A DNA stretch of 64,000 nt from Saccharopolyspora gloriosae (GCF_022828475.1 NZ_CP059557.1:4945470-5009469), one strand, 5' to 3'; positions 26,181 through 35,724 are shown, counted from the first letter of the stretch. Numbers and translations: made by a program. Notes: a model not told the origin generated them from the sequence alone.

Positions 26181-26996
26181 TCAGGCCGCGTGTGCGGCGG
26201 TGTAGATGGTCTCAAACTCGACCGGGGTGAGTTTGCCCAGGCGTCGTTGCCGGCGTTTACGGTGGTATTTCGTCTCGATCCAGGACACAATCGCCAGCCG
26301 GAGTTCCTCGCGGGTGCGCCACCGTCGGGTGTCGAGAACGTTCTTTTGTAGCAAGGAAAAGAACGATTCCATCGCGGCGTTGTCGCCACACGCCCCGACC
26401 CGGCCCATCGACCCGGTCAGCTCGTGTTTCCGTAGCAGGCGCCGGAACTTCTTCGACCGGAACTGGCTACCTCGATCCGAGTGCACGATCACTCCACGTG
26501 GGTTCGCTCGTAGCGCGAGGGCATTACGCACCGCCGCGACCGCCAGCGAGGACTTCATCCGGTGGCTGATCGAGTAGCCAACGATCCGGTTGGAGTAGCA
26601 GTCCTTGACCGCGCACAGATACAACTTCCCCTCGGCAGTGGAATGTTCGGTGATGTCGGTCAACCACGTGACATCCGGGGCGGTGGTGGTGAATTCCCGT
26701 CCCACGAGGTCGTCGTGCACCGGCGGACCCGGCTTCCGGAACCGGCCCTTTTTCTTGGCGTGCAAAGAAAAGATGCGTTGCATCGAGCAGATACGCCACA
26801 CCCGGTTCTCCGACGCCGCGAACCCGCGGGCAGACAGTTCGTCGGCGATGAACCGGTACCCCTCGGTGGGATCGTCGACGTGGATGTCCAGCGCCGCGTT
26901 GATCAGATGCGCGTCGTCGATGTCCCGCCGGGAGACCGGGTCACGACGCCACTGGTAGTAAGCCTGCCGGGAGATCCCCAGCACCCTGCACGTCAC
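26181..26996 (-). CDS. IS3-family transposase OrfB (rve integrase core)
   Basis: 271 residues as a stand-alone frame. An HTH_21-like segment HVDDPTEGYRFIADELSARG precedes the rve catalytic core with DDE residues in TWLTDITEH, VIVHSDRGSQF, and the Glu of GDNAAMESFF. The C-terminus KLTPVEFETIY is complete. It is probably made as an OrfAB fusion: after a -1 shift at the end of orfA (GGAAAATAG near 27056) the frame continues as VFPLVRELAAPGAP into the OrfB start. It appears intact. Confidence 0.9.
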   Translation of the reverse strand: MTCRVLGISRQAYYQWRRDPVSRRDIDDAHLINAALDIHVDDPTEGYRFIADELSARGFAASENRVWRICSMQRIFSLHAKKKGRFRKPGPPVHDDLVGREFTTTAPDVTWLTDITEHSTAEGKLYLCAVKDCYSNRIVGYSISHRMKSSLAVAAVRNALALRANPRGVIVHSDRGSQFRSKKFRRLLRKHELTGSMGRVGACGDNAAMESFFSLLQKNVLDTRRWRTREELRLAIVSWIETKYHRKRRQRRLGKLTPVEFETIYTAAHAA

Positions 26997-27055
26997 CGCG
27001 GCCGGCGCCCTGATCGGGGCGCCGGGAGCGGCCAGTTCACGGACGAGCGGGAAGA

Positions 27056-27343
27056 CTATTTTCCCGGCAGATTGCCCTGCGCCAGATACGCCGCGGCCTT
27101 GCGCAGGACCTCGTTCTCCTGCTCCAGCACCCGGTTGCGCTTGCGGAGTTCCCGCAGCTCAGCGGACTCCTCCCGCGTCACGCCGGCACGCTTGCCGTCT
27201 TCGACGTCCGCGGCTTTGAGCCAGTTGGCCAGGCAGGACTCTGAGATCCCGAAACCCTTGGCGATCTGCTTCAACGGAGCCTCGCCACGACGGGCCACAG
27301 CGACCACATCATCACGGAACTCCTGGGGGTAGGGCTTGGGCAC
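27056..27343 (-). CDS. IS3-family OrfA (HTH_Tnp_1)
   Basis: 95-residue helix-turn-helix protein beginning PKPYPQEFRDDVVAVARRGEA, with a leucine-rich coiled coil ELRELRKRNRVLEQENEVLR that mediates multimerisation. Its stop lies at an A-rich GGAAAATAG sequence suited to programmed -1 frameshifting into orfB. Confidence 0.9.
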   Translation of the reverse strand: MPKPYPQEFRDDVVAVARRGEAPLKQIAKGFGISESCLANWLKAADVEDGKRAGVTREESAELRELRKRNRVLEQENEVLRKAAAYLAQGNLPGK

Positions 27344-27417
27344 GGTCGCATCCTTCCAGGTGAGGCCACAGCCTCACACGTCAGGTGTCAACCAAACAAT
27401 GATGATGGCGGCCCCTG

Positions 27418-27591
27418 CGCGAGTTCGAGGACTTCTACAACGGGCATCGACCCCACCGGACGCTCGGTCACGCCGCGCCGCTGCGCACACTACCCGCGCC
27501 GATCAATGATCAGGGCCAGATCACTGGCCTCGACGTTTGCCGACACGATCGACTCGGCGGAGTCCTCCATGAGTACCGAAATGCCGCATGA
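27418..27591 (+). pseudogene. 3' end of an integrase-core transposase
   Basis: REFEDFYNGHRPHRTLGHAA followed by PLRTLPAPI is the typical C-terminus of rve-type integrase-core transposases (YNxHRPHRxL). The frame continues to a stop at 27589. The catalytic core is missing; the IS3 element lies directly upstream. Confidence 0.6.
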
Positions 27592-27629
27592 CCAGCACGG
27601 ATACTTTATCGGCACCCGCAGTGTCCAAA

Positions 27630-27839
27630 GCGGCGCCACCGGGCGCGGCGCGGGGGTGCCCACCAGGTCCTGGGCGGACACGCCCATCCGGGCCAGCAGC
27701 AACCGCGCTGCCTCGAGCTCGGCCGAGCCCGCTGCCGCCTGCTCACCGTCACCGGCCACGACGCCTCACCTCCCAGCAGGGCGGCGTGCCGCGACGCCAG
27801 CAGTTCATCCAGCGCGGCCAGTGTGTGCACGATCAACAC
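27630..27839 (-). pseudogene. Fragment of a recombinase/integrase N-terminus
   Basis: ELEAARLLLARMGVSAQDLVG resembles the N-terminal region of actinobacterial tyrosine recombinases. A second frame (MLIVHTLAALDELLASRHA) lies just upstream, so at least one frameshift has occurred. Confidence 0.4.
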
Positions 27840-27866
27840 ACGTTCCAGGAGGCCTGACCCAGCGCC

Positions 27867-28120
27867 GCGGGGCCGAGCAGGTCATCGGAATCGACCGCGT
27901 TCCCGAACGCCTCGATCGCGCCCGCAAAGACGGTCTGGAGGTGTTCGACCTCCGGGACTCGACCAACCCCGGCGACTGGGTCCGCGAGCGCACCCACGGC
28001 CGAGGCACGGATGCGGTCATCGATGCGGTGGGGATGGAAGCCGACGGCTCTCCCGTCGGCAAGCTGGCCCAGCACCGGTCCGCCCCCGTCGGCAAGCTGG
28101 CCCAGCACCGGTCCGTGATT
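27867..28120 (+). pseudogene. Zinc-type alcohol dehydrogenase fragment
   Basis: GAEQVIGIDRVPERLDRARK followed by DAVIDAVGMEADGSP matches the NAD-binding half of zinc-dependent alcohol/formaldehyde dehydrogenases like the intact gene at 28268. Both ends are missing. It ends in a 33-bp tandem duplication. Confidence 0.6.
28052..28115 (+). repeat. 33-bp tandem duplication
   Basis: CCGTCGGCAAGCTGGCCCAG plus the following CACCGGTCCG occurs twice (28053-28082 and 28086-28115), period 33 bp, inside the dehydrogenase remnant. Confidence 0.85.
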
Positions 28121-28267
28121 CTGCGCGCGGCCAGGGGGGTTTCCTTTTTCCGGGGACGGGCATCTTCCGATTACGGGCGGACCCCGCGAGCCGGACCCCG
28201 CGAGCGGGGCGTTAGTGCACGGTTGCCCGTCCACTGATTTGTTCGACACCGAGTCGGGAGTGGGATC

Positions 28268-29416
28268 ATGAAGGGATTGGTTTACGACGGTCCGCGTCAG
28301 GTGACGGTCAAGGACGTGCCTGATGCGAAGATCGAACGTCCCACGGACGTGCTCGTGCGCATCACGGCCACGAACATCTGTGGGTCCGACTTGCACATGT
28401 ACGAAGGTCGCACCGACCTGGAAGCCGGACGGGTGCTGGGGCACGAGAACCTCGGCATAGTGGCCGAGGTGGGCAGCGGCGTTGAGCGCATCCACACCGG
28501 TGACCGGGTGTGCTTGCCGTTCAACATCGGCTGTGGATTCTGCCGCAACTGCGAGAACGGTCTGCCCTCCTACTGCTTGACGGTCAACCCCGATCCGAAC
28601 ATGGCCGGTGCCGCGTTCGGCTTCGCCGGGATGGGCCCCTTCAACGGCGGCCAGGCCGAGTACCTGCGGGTGCCCTTCGGCGACTTCAACTGCCTGCGGC
28701 TGCCCGAGGACGCCGAAGAGAAGGAAGACGACTACGTCATGGTCTCCGACATCTTCCCCACCGGCTGGCACGCCACCCGCCTGGCCGGGCTGCACCCCGG
28801 CGAATCCTGCGTGGTCTACGGCGCGGGCCCGGTTGGCCTGATGGCGGCCTACTCCGCGATGCTCCAGGGCGCCAGCAGGGTCATGATCGTCGACCGGCAT
28901 CCAGACCGGTTGAGGCTGGCCGAACAGATCGGGGTCATCCCGATCGACGACTCGAAGGGCGACCCGGTCCAGCAGGTCATGGACCAGACAGGCGGCCGCG
29001 GCGCCGACCGCGGCTGCGAATGTGTCGGCTACCAGGCCCACGACCCGCAAGGCACCGAGCACTCGAACATGACGATGAACAACTTGGTGGGGTCGGTGCG
29101 GTTCACCGGTGGCATCGGCGTGGTCGGTATCTTCCTGCCCGCCGACCCCGGATCTCAGGACGAGATGCAACGCAACGGCCAGATCGCCTTCGACATGGGC
29201 TCGTTCTGGTTCAAGGGCCAGAAGGTCGGCACCGGCCAAGCCCCGGTCAAGCGCTACAACCGGTACCTGCGTGACCTCATCCACGAAGGCAGGGCCAAGC
29301 CTTCCTGGATCGTCTCCCACGACCTGCCGCTGCAACGGGCACCGGAGGCCTACGACCACTTCGACGCCCGCGACGACGGCTGGACCAAGGTCGTCCTCAA
29401 ACCCGCCATGGCCTGA
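28268..29416 (+). CDS. Glutathione-independent formaldehyde dehydrogenase-like zinc alcohol dehydrogenase
   Basis: 382-residue medium-chain zinc dehydrogenase. The catalytic zinc residues are in TNICGSDLHMYEGR and GHENLG. A structural Cys cluster CGFCRNCENGLPSYC is present but with altered spacing. The NAD fold is VVYGAGPVGLMAAYSA. The insertion around SNMTMNNLVGSVRFTGG is typical of the FdhA/dismutating formaldehyde dehydrogenase branch. It is followed by an ABM remnant, an amidohydrolase and an ABM protein on the same strand, suggesting a small catabolic cargo operon. Substrate could be formaldehyde or another small aldehyde/alcohol. Confidence 0.85.
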   Translation: MKGLVYDGPRQVTVKDVPDAKIERPTDVLVRITATNICGSDLHMYEGRTDLEAGRVLGHENLGIVAEVGSGVERIHTGDRVCLPFNIGCGFCRNCENGLPSYCLTVNPDPNMAGAAFGFAGMGPFNGGQAEYLRVPFGDFNCLRLPEDAEEKEDDYVMVSDIFPTGWHATRLAGLHPGESCVVYGAGPVGLMAAYSAMLQGASRVMIVDRHPDRLRLAEQIGVIPIDDSKGDPVQQVMDQTGGRGADRGCECVGYQAHDPQGTEHSNMTMNNLVGSVRFTGGIGVVGIFLPADPGSQDEMQRNGQIAFDMGSFWFKGQKVGTGQAPVKRYNRYLRDLIHEGRAKPSWIVSHDLPLQRAPEAYDHFDARDDGWTKVVLKPAMA

Positions 29417-29436
29417 ACGGCACCAGGAGGCGCCTC

Positions 29437-29545
29437 ATGGCCACCACAGGTCTGCTCGTGCGAGTTGAAGCACAGCCGGACAAGGGGGGCCGACGTGGAG
29501 AAGTTCCTCCGCGACGGACTCAGCGGCGTGGGCTTCGTCGATGTG
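29437..29545 (+). pseudogene. Broken copy of the ABM-fold gene at 30528
   Basis: Starts ATG with AGGAGG upstream and reads TGLLVRVEAQPDK, then after a +1 frame change ADVEKFLRDGLS. It parallels TAGLLVRIEALPGREKDVED of the intact protein at 30528. It stops aligning after about 35 codons. Confidence 0.7.
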
Positions 29546-29576
29546 TTCGGGTACCGGACGCGTGCCAGGAGTGCCG

Positions 29577-30488
<912 letters not shown>

Positions 30489-30527
30489 CAGCACCCCACG
30501 CACGACGTCCTTCCAAGGAGACCGATC

Positions 30528-30836
30528 ATGGCTGAACCAGTGACCGCGGGGCTTCTCGTGCGTATCGAGGCGCTGCCGGGCCGAGAGAAAGACGTCGAGG
30601 ACTTCCTCCAGCACGGGCTGACCCTCGTGCAGGACGAACCCGCCACCGTGCGGTGGTTCGCCATCCGGTTCGGGCCCTCGTCGTTCGGCATCTACGACGC
30701 CTTCCCCGACGACTCCGGTCGCCAGGCCCACCTCTCGGGCCAGGTCGCCCAAGCCCTCGCCGACAACACCGGCACCCTGTTCGCCCAGCCCACCATCGAG
30801 CCCGTGGACGTCATCGCCGAGAAACCCCCGATCTGA
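30528..30836 (+). CDS. ABM-family (antibiotic biosynthesis monooxygenase fold) protein
   Basis: 102-residue dimeric alpha+beta-barrel protein: VTAGLLVRIEALPGREKDVED, then FAIRFGPSSFGIYDAFPDDSG and RQAHLSGQVAQAL. Such proteins act as cofactor-free oxygenases or as quinol-binding accessory proteins. The ATG follows CAAGGAG. A truncated sister copy lies at 29437. Confidence 0.82.
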   Translation: MAEPVTAGLLVRIEALPGREKDVEDFLQHGLTLVQDEPATVRWFAIRFGPSSFGIYDAFPDDSGRQAHLSGQVAQALADNTGTLFAQPTIEPVDVIAEKPPI

Positions 30837-30859
30837 ACTCGATCGCGGCCAGTTCGTCA

Positions 30860-31045
30860 GACGTGGATGATCTCCGGCGTGGCTGTCGGAGATCTCCGGG
30901 CGGCGCACCCGCACGTAGTCGCGGACCGTGGAGTAGGTAATCTCGAGCTGGGAATCGGGACTGGAACGAGAAGTCTCGTCGGGCATCCGGTAGCCGAGGA
31001 GTGGCGTGTCCGCAGACGATGGGTGGGGTGTCGGTACGCGCCATT
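30860..31045 (-). pseudogene. IS21-type transposase fragment
   Basis: The minus strand reads SQLEITYSTVRDYVRVRRPEI, like the helix-turn-helix segment of IS21 IstA proteins. It is preceded by MPDETSRSSPDSQLE-type sequence and shifts frame on both sides. Short and isolated. Confidence 0.4.
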
Positions 31046-31075
31046 GCGTCTCCTCCTCGTCGTAGGTCCGGCCCG

Positions 31076-32182
31076 TCAGCGCAGCAACACGGGATCCGCG
31101 TCGACGCGAATGCGAAAGAGCGCGTAGGGCCGGCGGCGCAGGTCGCGCCCGCCATTGAAGCTCGGCTGGCGGTGGAGCTGGTTGGCGGTGACGTAGAGGT
31201 AGCCGTCGGTCGCGAGCGAGAGCGTGTCGGGCCACAGCAGCCGCGGATCGTGCGCTACCGTCTCCCACGACCCGTCGCGCGAGCGGCGCAGGACAGCATT
31301 GTGCTCGTAGTTCGTCGCGTAGACGTATCCGGCGGCGTCTGACTCGAGGCCGTCCCCCGCCCCGCCCTTGTCTCCCTCGTGGCGCACGGTCGCCGCGACC
31401 GCGTCGTCGTCGAGGCCACGGTCGGCGAGGGCATCGGTGGCCACGCTGTAGAGGTGCGAGCTCGCGAGCGGACAGTAATAGAGGCGGTCTCCGTCCGCGC
31501 CGATGGCGATCCCGTCCGATCCCATCGCGACGAGCGGCCGCCCCTGGTCGTCGACGAGCGGCCGGCCCTCGACGACCGGGAGGTGATCCGTCAGGCTCTC
31601 GGCTTTCACCGACGGATGTTCGTGCAGCCTCCGCCAGCTCTCTCCGGAAGCCAGGTCCACCACGACGATCCCGTTCGGGCCCCGGTCGGAGGAGTCGGTG
31701 ATGTAGGCCGTGCCTTCGGTGCCTCTGCGCAGGTCGAAGCGCACGTCGTTGAGGTAGCTGGTCGGCAGAGCGACGTCCTGCGGAACGAGGATAGTCTGAA
31801 CGACCTGATCGCCCCTCAGGTCGACGCACACGAGCTTCGGCCCGCCGTGCTGGGTGCGCTCGAACATCGGACTCCCCGTGTCCAGCACCCACAGACGGTC
31901 GGCGGGATCGACGACGACGCTCTGAACGGATACGAACGTGCCGGCCAGGTTGTTCTCGTCCGTGCGGTTGATCGCGTCGTCGGGGTACGGGACGGGCCGG
32001 TCATCCCGTAGCTCGGCCACCGTGGCGTCCACGTCGTCGCCCCACTCCGGGAAGTTGACGAAGATTCGTCCCTCGTGCGACACGGTGACGCCGGTGGGCA
32101 TCGCGCCTTCGAAGAGGGCGACGGTTTCGAGCCCACCCAGCGGGAGGTCGGTCGCCAGCTCCTCGCGTTGCTTCCCGGTCAC
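31076..32182 (-). CDS. Major royal jelly protein/SMP-30-like beta-propeller protein
   Basis: 368-residue predicted six-bladed propeller. MRJP/Yellow-family landmarks are VQSVVVDPADRLWVLDTG, SYLNDVRFDL, AYITDSSDRGPNGIVVVDLA, SDGIAIGADGDRLYY, and GYVYATNYEHNAV. There is no signal peptide, so it is probably cytoplasmic. Bacterial members are often lactonase-like. The GTG at 32182 follows AAGGAGGG. It lies downstream of the PfpI remnant on the same strand. Confidence 0.8.
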   Translation of the reverse strand: MTGKQREELATDLPLGGLETVALFEGAMPTGVTVSHEGRIFVNFPEWGDDVDATVAELRDDRPVPYPDDAINRTDENNLAGTFVSVQSVVVDPADRLWVLDTGSPMFERTQHGGPKLVCVDLRGDQVVQTILVPQDVALPTSYLNDVRFDLRRGTEGTAYITDSSDRGPNGIVVVDLASGESWRRLHEHPSVKAESLTDHLPVVEGRPLVDDQGRPLVAMGSDGIAIGADGDRLYYCPLASSHLYSVATDALADRGLDDDAVAATVRHEGDKGGAGDGLESDAAGYVYATNYEHNAVLRRSRDGSWETVAHDPRLLWPDTLSLATDGYLYVTANQLHRQPSFNGGRDLRRRPYALFRIRVDADPVLLR

Positions 32183-32189
32183 TAGTGCA

Positions 32190-32555
32190 CCCTCCTTCGT
32201 GCGGGCGCTTGGATGGCGCGCGTGGTAGGAACGAGGCGGAAGCCGGGGTGACGGCTCGAGACGAGGCCCTGGTCGGTCACGACCTCCTGGTCGACCACGT
32301 TCGCGCCGGCGTTGCGGAGGTCGGTCCGGACACTCGGAAACGAGGTGAGCGTCCGCCCCCGCGCGACGTCGGCTTCGACGAGCATCCACGGCCCATGGCA
32401 GATCACCCCGACCGGCTTGCCGGTCTCGAAGAAGTCGAGCAGGAAGGCGACCGGCCGGCCTGCTGGACTGCGTCGCGGGGCTGCTCGAGCTCGATCTGCT
32501 CGACGCCGTCGGCTGCGAGGATCGCGGCCCTCCGTCCCTGTAGCTCGCTGGGCAT
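32190..32555 (-). pseudogene. DJ-1/PfpI family protein with internal deletion
   Basis: The start is intact (ATG with AAAGGAG): [21 protein letters not shown]. The sequence then jumps, with a frame change, to [20 protein letters not shown] and [20 protein letters not shown]. Roughly 65 residues between the N-terminal strand and the catalytic-Cys elbow (ICHGP) are missing, and the C-terminus is scrambled. Confidence 0.75.
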
Positions 32556-32886
32556 GGGGGCTCCTTTCGGTGGGGGGTTACCGTCATTCTACCCGTCAAC
32601 CGCCCCGGTTAACCAAGTAGCTGTGCCAACCCGACTGCGTTCCGAGTGAGGAAGTGAGCGGTCCCAGAGCTGCGTCACGCCGCTGCTTGATCTCCGGGGG
32701 TGCTGCGGGGCCCGCAGGGGCCTCGCAGGTCAAGTCGAACCAGTCAGCTCGTCCCGGTGAGCGAACGGCGGATTCAAACAACACTCCCGCAAGGAGGGAT
32801 CGTCGGGTTCGGGGCAGGCCCGTCGGCCCCTCTTTTGCTGTGTGGCCCGCGGCGCAGGCGGTTTGCACCCGATCACGGGGGGAAGT
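32556..32886. other. Unassigned stretch in the island
   Basis: About 330 bp; open frames on both strands lack ribosome sites and family resemblance. Confidence 0.35.
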
Positions 32887-33210
32887 TCAGGAGCCGGGCT
32901 CGGGCCCGGTGCCGGCAGGTTCGCCGATGTAGCGCGATTCGGGGCGGGCCAGGCGTCCGCGTGCGGTGACCAGCAGGGCCCGGGCCTGTTCTGGCTGGCC
33001 GGCTTGCACCGCCTGGGCGGCCGCGCGCACCGCGGTGGCTGCGTCGTCGGTGACAAGCTGGTCGGCGCCGCGGGCGAGTGCCGCCACGGCGCGGTGCACG
33101 TGGGGTTGGGCATGGCGCAGCGCGGCGCCCTGGCCGGTGAGCATTTCCACCAGCGCCGCGTCCACCGCGGCCCGCAGCTGCTCGACCACCGCATCTGATG
33201 ACGACAACAT
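32887..33210 (-). CDS. Hypothetical small alanine-rich protein
   Basis: 107 residues, mostly helical and rich in Ala, Arg and Gln: SSSDAVVEQLRAAVDAALVE, RAVAALARGADQLV, AAQAVQAGQPEQARALLVTA. It ends ARPESRYIGEPAG. No family recognised. The pattern suggests a helical bundle. The start at 33210 is a guess (GTG at 33219 is alternative). It is divergent from the next small gene. Confidence 0.45.
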   Translation of the reverse strand: MLSSSDAVVEQLRAAVDAALVEMLTGQGAALRHAQPHVHRAVAALARGADQLVTDDAATAVRAAAQAVQAGQPEQARALLVTARGRLARPESRYIGEPAGTGPEPGS

Positions 33211-33354
33211 CGCGCCCACGCTAGGGCGGTCTCGCCCGAGTCGGGCGCTGCGACATGCCGACGACCTGCGAAGATAACCCCTTTGCGCGGTGGTCGTCGA
33301 CGTGTGTGTCGTGGTGGCTGGGCTGGGTCCGGGCTGGTCTGTCAGGCTGATTGT

Positions 33355-33615
33355 GTGTCCGGGCCGCCGATGGAGGTGTTCGCCGCGATCGAGTCCGCCG
33401 CCGAGCTGCGGTGGATGCTCGAACACGCCGATGTCGCCGACCCGACCGAGCGCGCGTGGGTGGGCCACGAGGTCGAACTGCTGGAGCACTGGGCCGACCT
33501 GCTCGTCGAGGGCGACTACGCGGCGGTGGGCGAGGGGCTGGCCAGTTTCGCCCACCACTGCAGGCACGTGCTGATCTGCGCCGAGCACGACGGCGGTCGC
33601 GACCCGTTCCGGTAG
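33355..33615 (+). CDS. Hypothetical small protein
   Basis: 86 residues: MEVFAAIESAAELRWMLEHA, ERAWVGHEVELLEHWADLLV, then a Cys/His-rich end FAHHCRHVLICAEHDGG. No family recognised. GTG 33355 or ATG 33370 may be the start. It is divergent from the helical hypothetical gene. Confidence 0.45.
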   Translation: MSGPPMEVFAAIESAAELRWMLEHADVADPTERAWVGHEVELLEHWADLLVEGDYAAVGEGLASFAHHCRHVLICAEHDGGRDPFR

Positions 33616-33639
33616 CGGCGAAAGCCACCACGACCCCCA

Positions 33640-33832
33640 CTGTGGCGTGTCCGAGCTGGCCGCGACGGCGAAGTCCCTGCGGTGGTCGGCGCTGGCGGTC
33701 GTTGGCGTGCTCGGCCTGGCCTACGTGATGAACCAGTCCGGGCAGACCACCACCATCGGCACCGCGATCGCGGGAGTGGGCACGGCGTTCGCCTTCCTGT
33801 CGCCGGTGCTGGGTTGGATCGGGGTCGCGGCC
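33640..33832 (+). pseudogene. L-lactate permease (LctP) C-terminal fragment
   Basis: LGLAYVMNQSGQTTTIGTAI and FAFLSPVLGWIGVAAS match the late membrane segments of LctP-type lactate permeases (YVMNxSG, FLSPxLGWIGV). The reading breaks abruptly at about 33832, where a glycosidase sequence begins in another frame. Confidence 0.65.
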
Positions 33833-34644
33833 AGCCAAACGTGCTCGGGATCGAGCTGCTGAACGCGCCGTGGCCGGGAACGGCCTACCCGACCTGCTTC
33901 CCGCTGGGCTGCCCGCTTTTCGACCGCCGGTACCAAGCCGTGCACGAGGACCTGACGAAGCGGATCCGCGAGGTCTCCCCCACCCTGCCGGTGTTCTGGG
34001 AACCCAACGTGACCTGGAACCAGACGATGCCGACCCACCTCGCCGAACCACCGCTGACACCACCGATCGACGACCCGCACGTCGCGTTCTCCTTCCACGA
34101 CTACTGCGCGATCAGCCAGTCGGCGATCTACCTGGGGATGCCCGAGGAACTGATCGGCCTGTGCCCGCTGCAGCACGACCGCACGTGGGCCAACGCCGAC
34201 GCGTTCACCGGACGCACCGCAACACCCGCCCTCGTCACGGAGTTCGGCGACAACGACCCCGGCGTGCTCGCCAACACGCTGTCGCGCGCGGACGAACGAT
34301 TCGTCGGATGGCAGTACTGGCACTACGAAAGCGTCAGCGGCCCGGAGCCGGACGAGGACCCGTTCCTCGGCGAAGTCGGACGCCAGCTCGTGCGCACCTA
34401 CCCGCGGGCCACCGCGGGCACGCCGACCTCGATGCACTTCGACCCGGCCAACGGCGACTTCGACTACACCTACCGGCCAACGGGCACGGCCCCGACCGAG
34501 ATCTACGTGTCAGACCTGCACTATCCGAACGGATACGGGGTCGCGGTGACCGGCGGGCGAGTCACCTCCCCGCCCGGGACACCCGTCGTGACGGTGCAGG
34601 CCAGCGGCAGCGACCCGGTCTCGGTGACCGTCCGGGGCAGCTGA
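33833..34644 (+). pseudogene. 5'-truncated GH5 (endoglycoceramidase-like) glycosidase
   Basis: About 270 residues in one frame up to the stop: NVLGIELLNAPWPGTAYP, VFWEPNVTWNQTMPTHL, VAFSFHDYC, then ALVTEFGDND with the nucleophile Glu, and a C-terminal beta domain FDYTYRPTGTAPTEIYVSD. The N-terminal half of the barrel is absent. The acid/base motif NEP of GH5 reads NAP here, so even this part is inactive. It is fused directly to the lactate permease fragment. Confidence 0.75.
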
Positions 34645-34652
34645 CCCGGCCC

Positions 34653-34988
34653 CTACTCTGCGGCGAGCACCGACGCCAGCGGCCCCGGGAAGCGCTGCTC
34701 CAGCTCCGAGCTGCGCAACTCGCTGTAACGAGCCGTGCCCTCTTCGTGCTGGGCGATGATCCCGTTCTCCCGCAACACCTTGAAGTGGTGCGTGGAGGTC
34801 GACTTGGACACGGCCAGCCCGAACGCGGCGCAGTTCATCGGGTGCTCGGACCGGGCGAGCGAGCGGACGATGCCCAGCCGGACGGGCTCGCCGAGCGCCC
34901 GCAGCACCTGCGCGATGCCGATCTCGCGCAGGTCGGGCTGGGGAAGCGTCTTCCCGGTGCGCCGGGAGCCATCGGTGGGCACAGCCAC
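34653..34988 (-). CDS. ArsR-family helix-turn-helix regulator
   Basis: 111-residue winged-helix protein. IAQVLRALGEPVRLGIVRSL is followed by the recognition helix region AVSKSTSTHHFKVLRENGII and the wing EEGTARYSELR. There is no clear metal-binding Cys motif (one Cys in NCAAFG). GTG start. It is convergent with the GH5 remnant; its target is unknown. Confidence 0.8.
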   Translation of the reverse strand: MAVPTDGSRRTGKTLPQPDLREIGIAQVLRALGEPVRLGIVRSLARSEHPMNCAAFGLAVSKSTSTHHFKVLRENGIIAQHEEGTARYSELRSSELEQRFPGPLASVLAAE

Positions 34989-35066
34989 ATCTTACGGCGT
35001 TGCCCACTCCCGCTCGTACGGCGACGCGTCCGCACTGGAGTCCACTCTGGACCGCGGCGCTCCGGG

Positions 35067-35564
35067 CTACCGGGCCGTTGGAGTTGTGGTGCTCAGCCGC
35101 GGAGAAAGCTCGTCCGGGGCGAGGACGTCCGCGCCGTCCCGTTCGATCCTGTCGGCGAGGTCGGCGGCATAACGGGTGAGCTGGTCGACGGCGACCGAGT
35201 GCGGAGGGTGCTGGGCGTAGGGCTGGATGTGGTCCCGCGCCCTCCGCAGCAGCGCGGCGGCACCAGCGGCGTTGCCGCGGCGCAGGTGCGTGAGACCCAC
35301 CGCCAGCTGCGCGAGCCCTTTCCACAGCGCGCGTTGCGGTACGGGGGCGTTCTTCCAGGCCGCTTCGAGCACTTCGTGCGCGTGGAACGGGCGGCCGTCG
35401 TCGAGCATCTGCTGGGCCTCGGCCAGGCTCTCGTCCGGGGCGAGCACCATGTCCTCGTCGACCCGCTCCACCCCGGCGCTGCCGTAGGGCAGCGGACGCC
35501 CCAGCCCGTCGCGGGGACGGGCGTTGCGGGCTCGGCCTTGCGGGTCCCGGTCACGTTGCGGCAT
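35067..35564 (-). CDS. DUF309 domain protein
   Basis: 165 residues. The DUF309 helical-repeat signature is clear: AQQMLDDGRPFHAHEVLEAAWKN, WKGLAQLAVGLTHLRRGN, GAAALLRRARDHI. Function unknown. The N-terminal 40 residues are Arg/Pro-rich, so a later start is possible. It is divergent from clpC. Confidence 0.78.
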   Translation of the reverse strand: MPQRDRDPQGRARNARPRDGLGRPLPYGSAGVERVDEDMVLAPDESLAEAQQMLDDGRPFHAHEVLEAAWKNAPVPQRALWKGLAQLAVGLTHLRRGNAAGAAALLRRARDHIQPYAQHPPHSVAVDQLTRYAADLADRIERDGADVLAPDELSPRLSTTTPTAR

Positions 35565-35698
35565 GCCGCCATTGTTCGCCTTCGCACGCCCCCGTCCCAA
35601 AGTGCGGGACGCGGCGGTGGTGCTCCTGTGGCTCCGGTTCAGCTGTGAGGCGAGGCTGGCGACCCCGTGTTCACGGAGGACGAACGCGGGGCGCGGGT

Positions 35699-35724
35699 GG
35701 AATGGGCGAGCCCCGCGACCTGTT
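35699..35724 (+). promoter_or_regulatory. Sigma-R/SigH-type promoter upstream of clpC
   Basis: GGAAT, exactly 18 nt, then GTT, the consensus of the actinobacterial thiol-oxidative/heat stress sigma factors SigR (Streptomyces) and SigH (mycobacteria). It ends 55 nt before the clpC ATG, giving a leader of about 45-50 nt. Confidence 0.6.

Larger units (their letters stand above)
26172..27391 (-). mobile_element. IS3-family insertion sequence
   Basis: About 1.2 kb with orfA and orfB in the usual overlapping-frame arrangement. Ends are approximate: both termini begin TTGA when read inward, but I cannot see a long matching inverted repeat or a target duplication. It sits 260 bp inside the left end of the island. 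Confidence 0.8.

Noticed and set aside
26172-27391. Exact IS3 terminal inverted repeats and target duplication
   Set aside because: Both ends start TTGA, but the rest does not match well by eye, so ends are given as approximate only.
28052-28115. Possible CRISPR-like repeat
   Set aside because: Only two units in direct tandem with a few bases between; a simple duplication inside a pseudogene. No CRISPR array seen anywhere.
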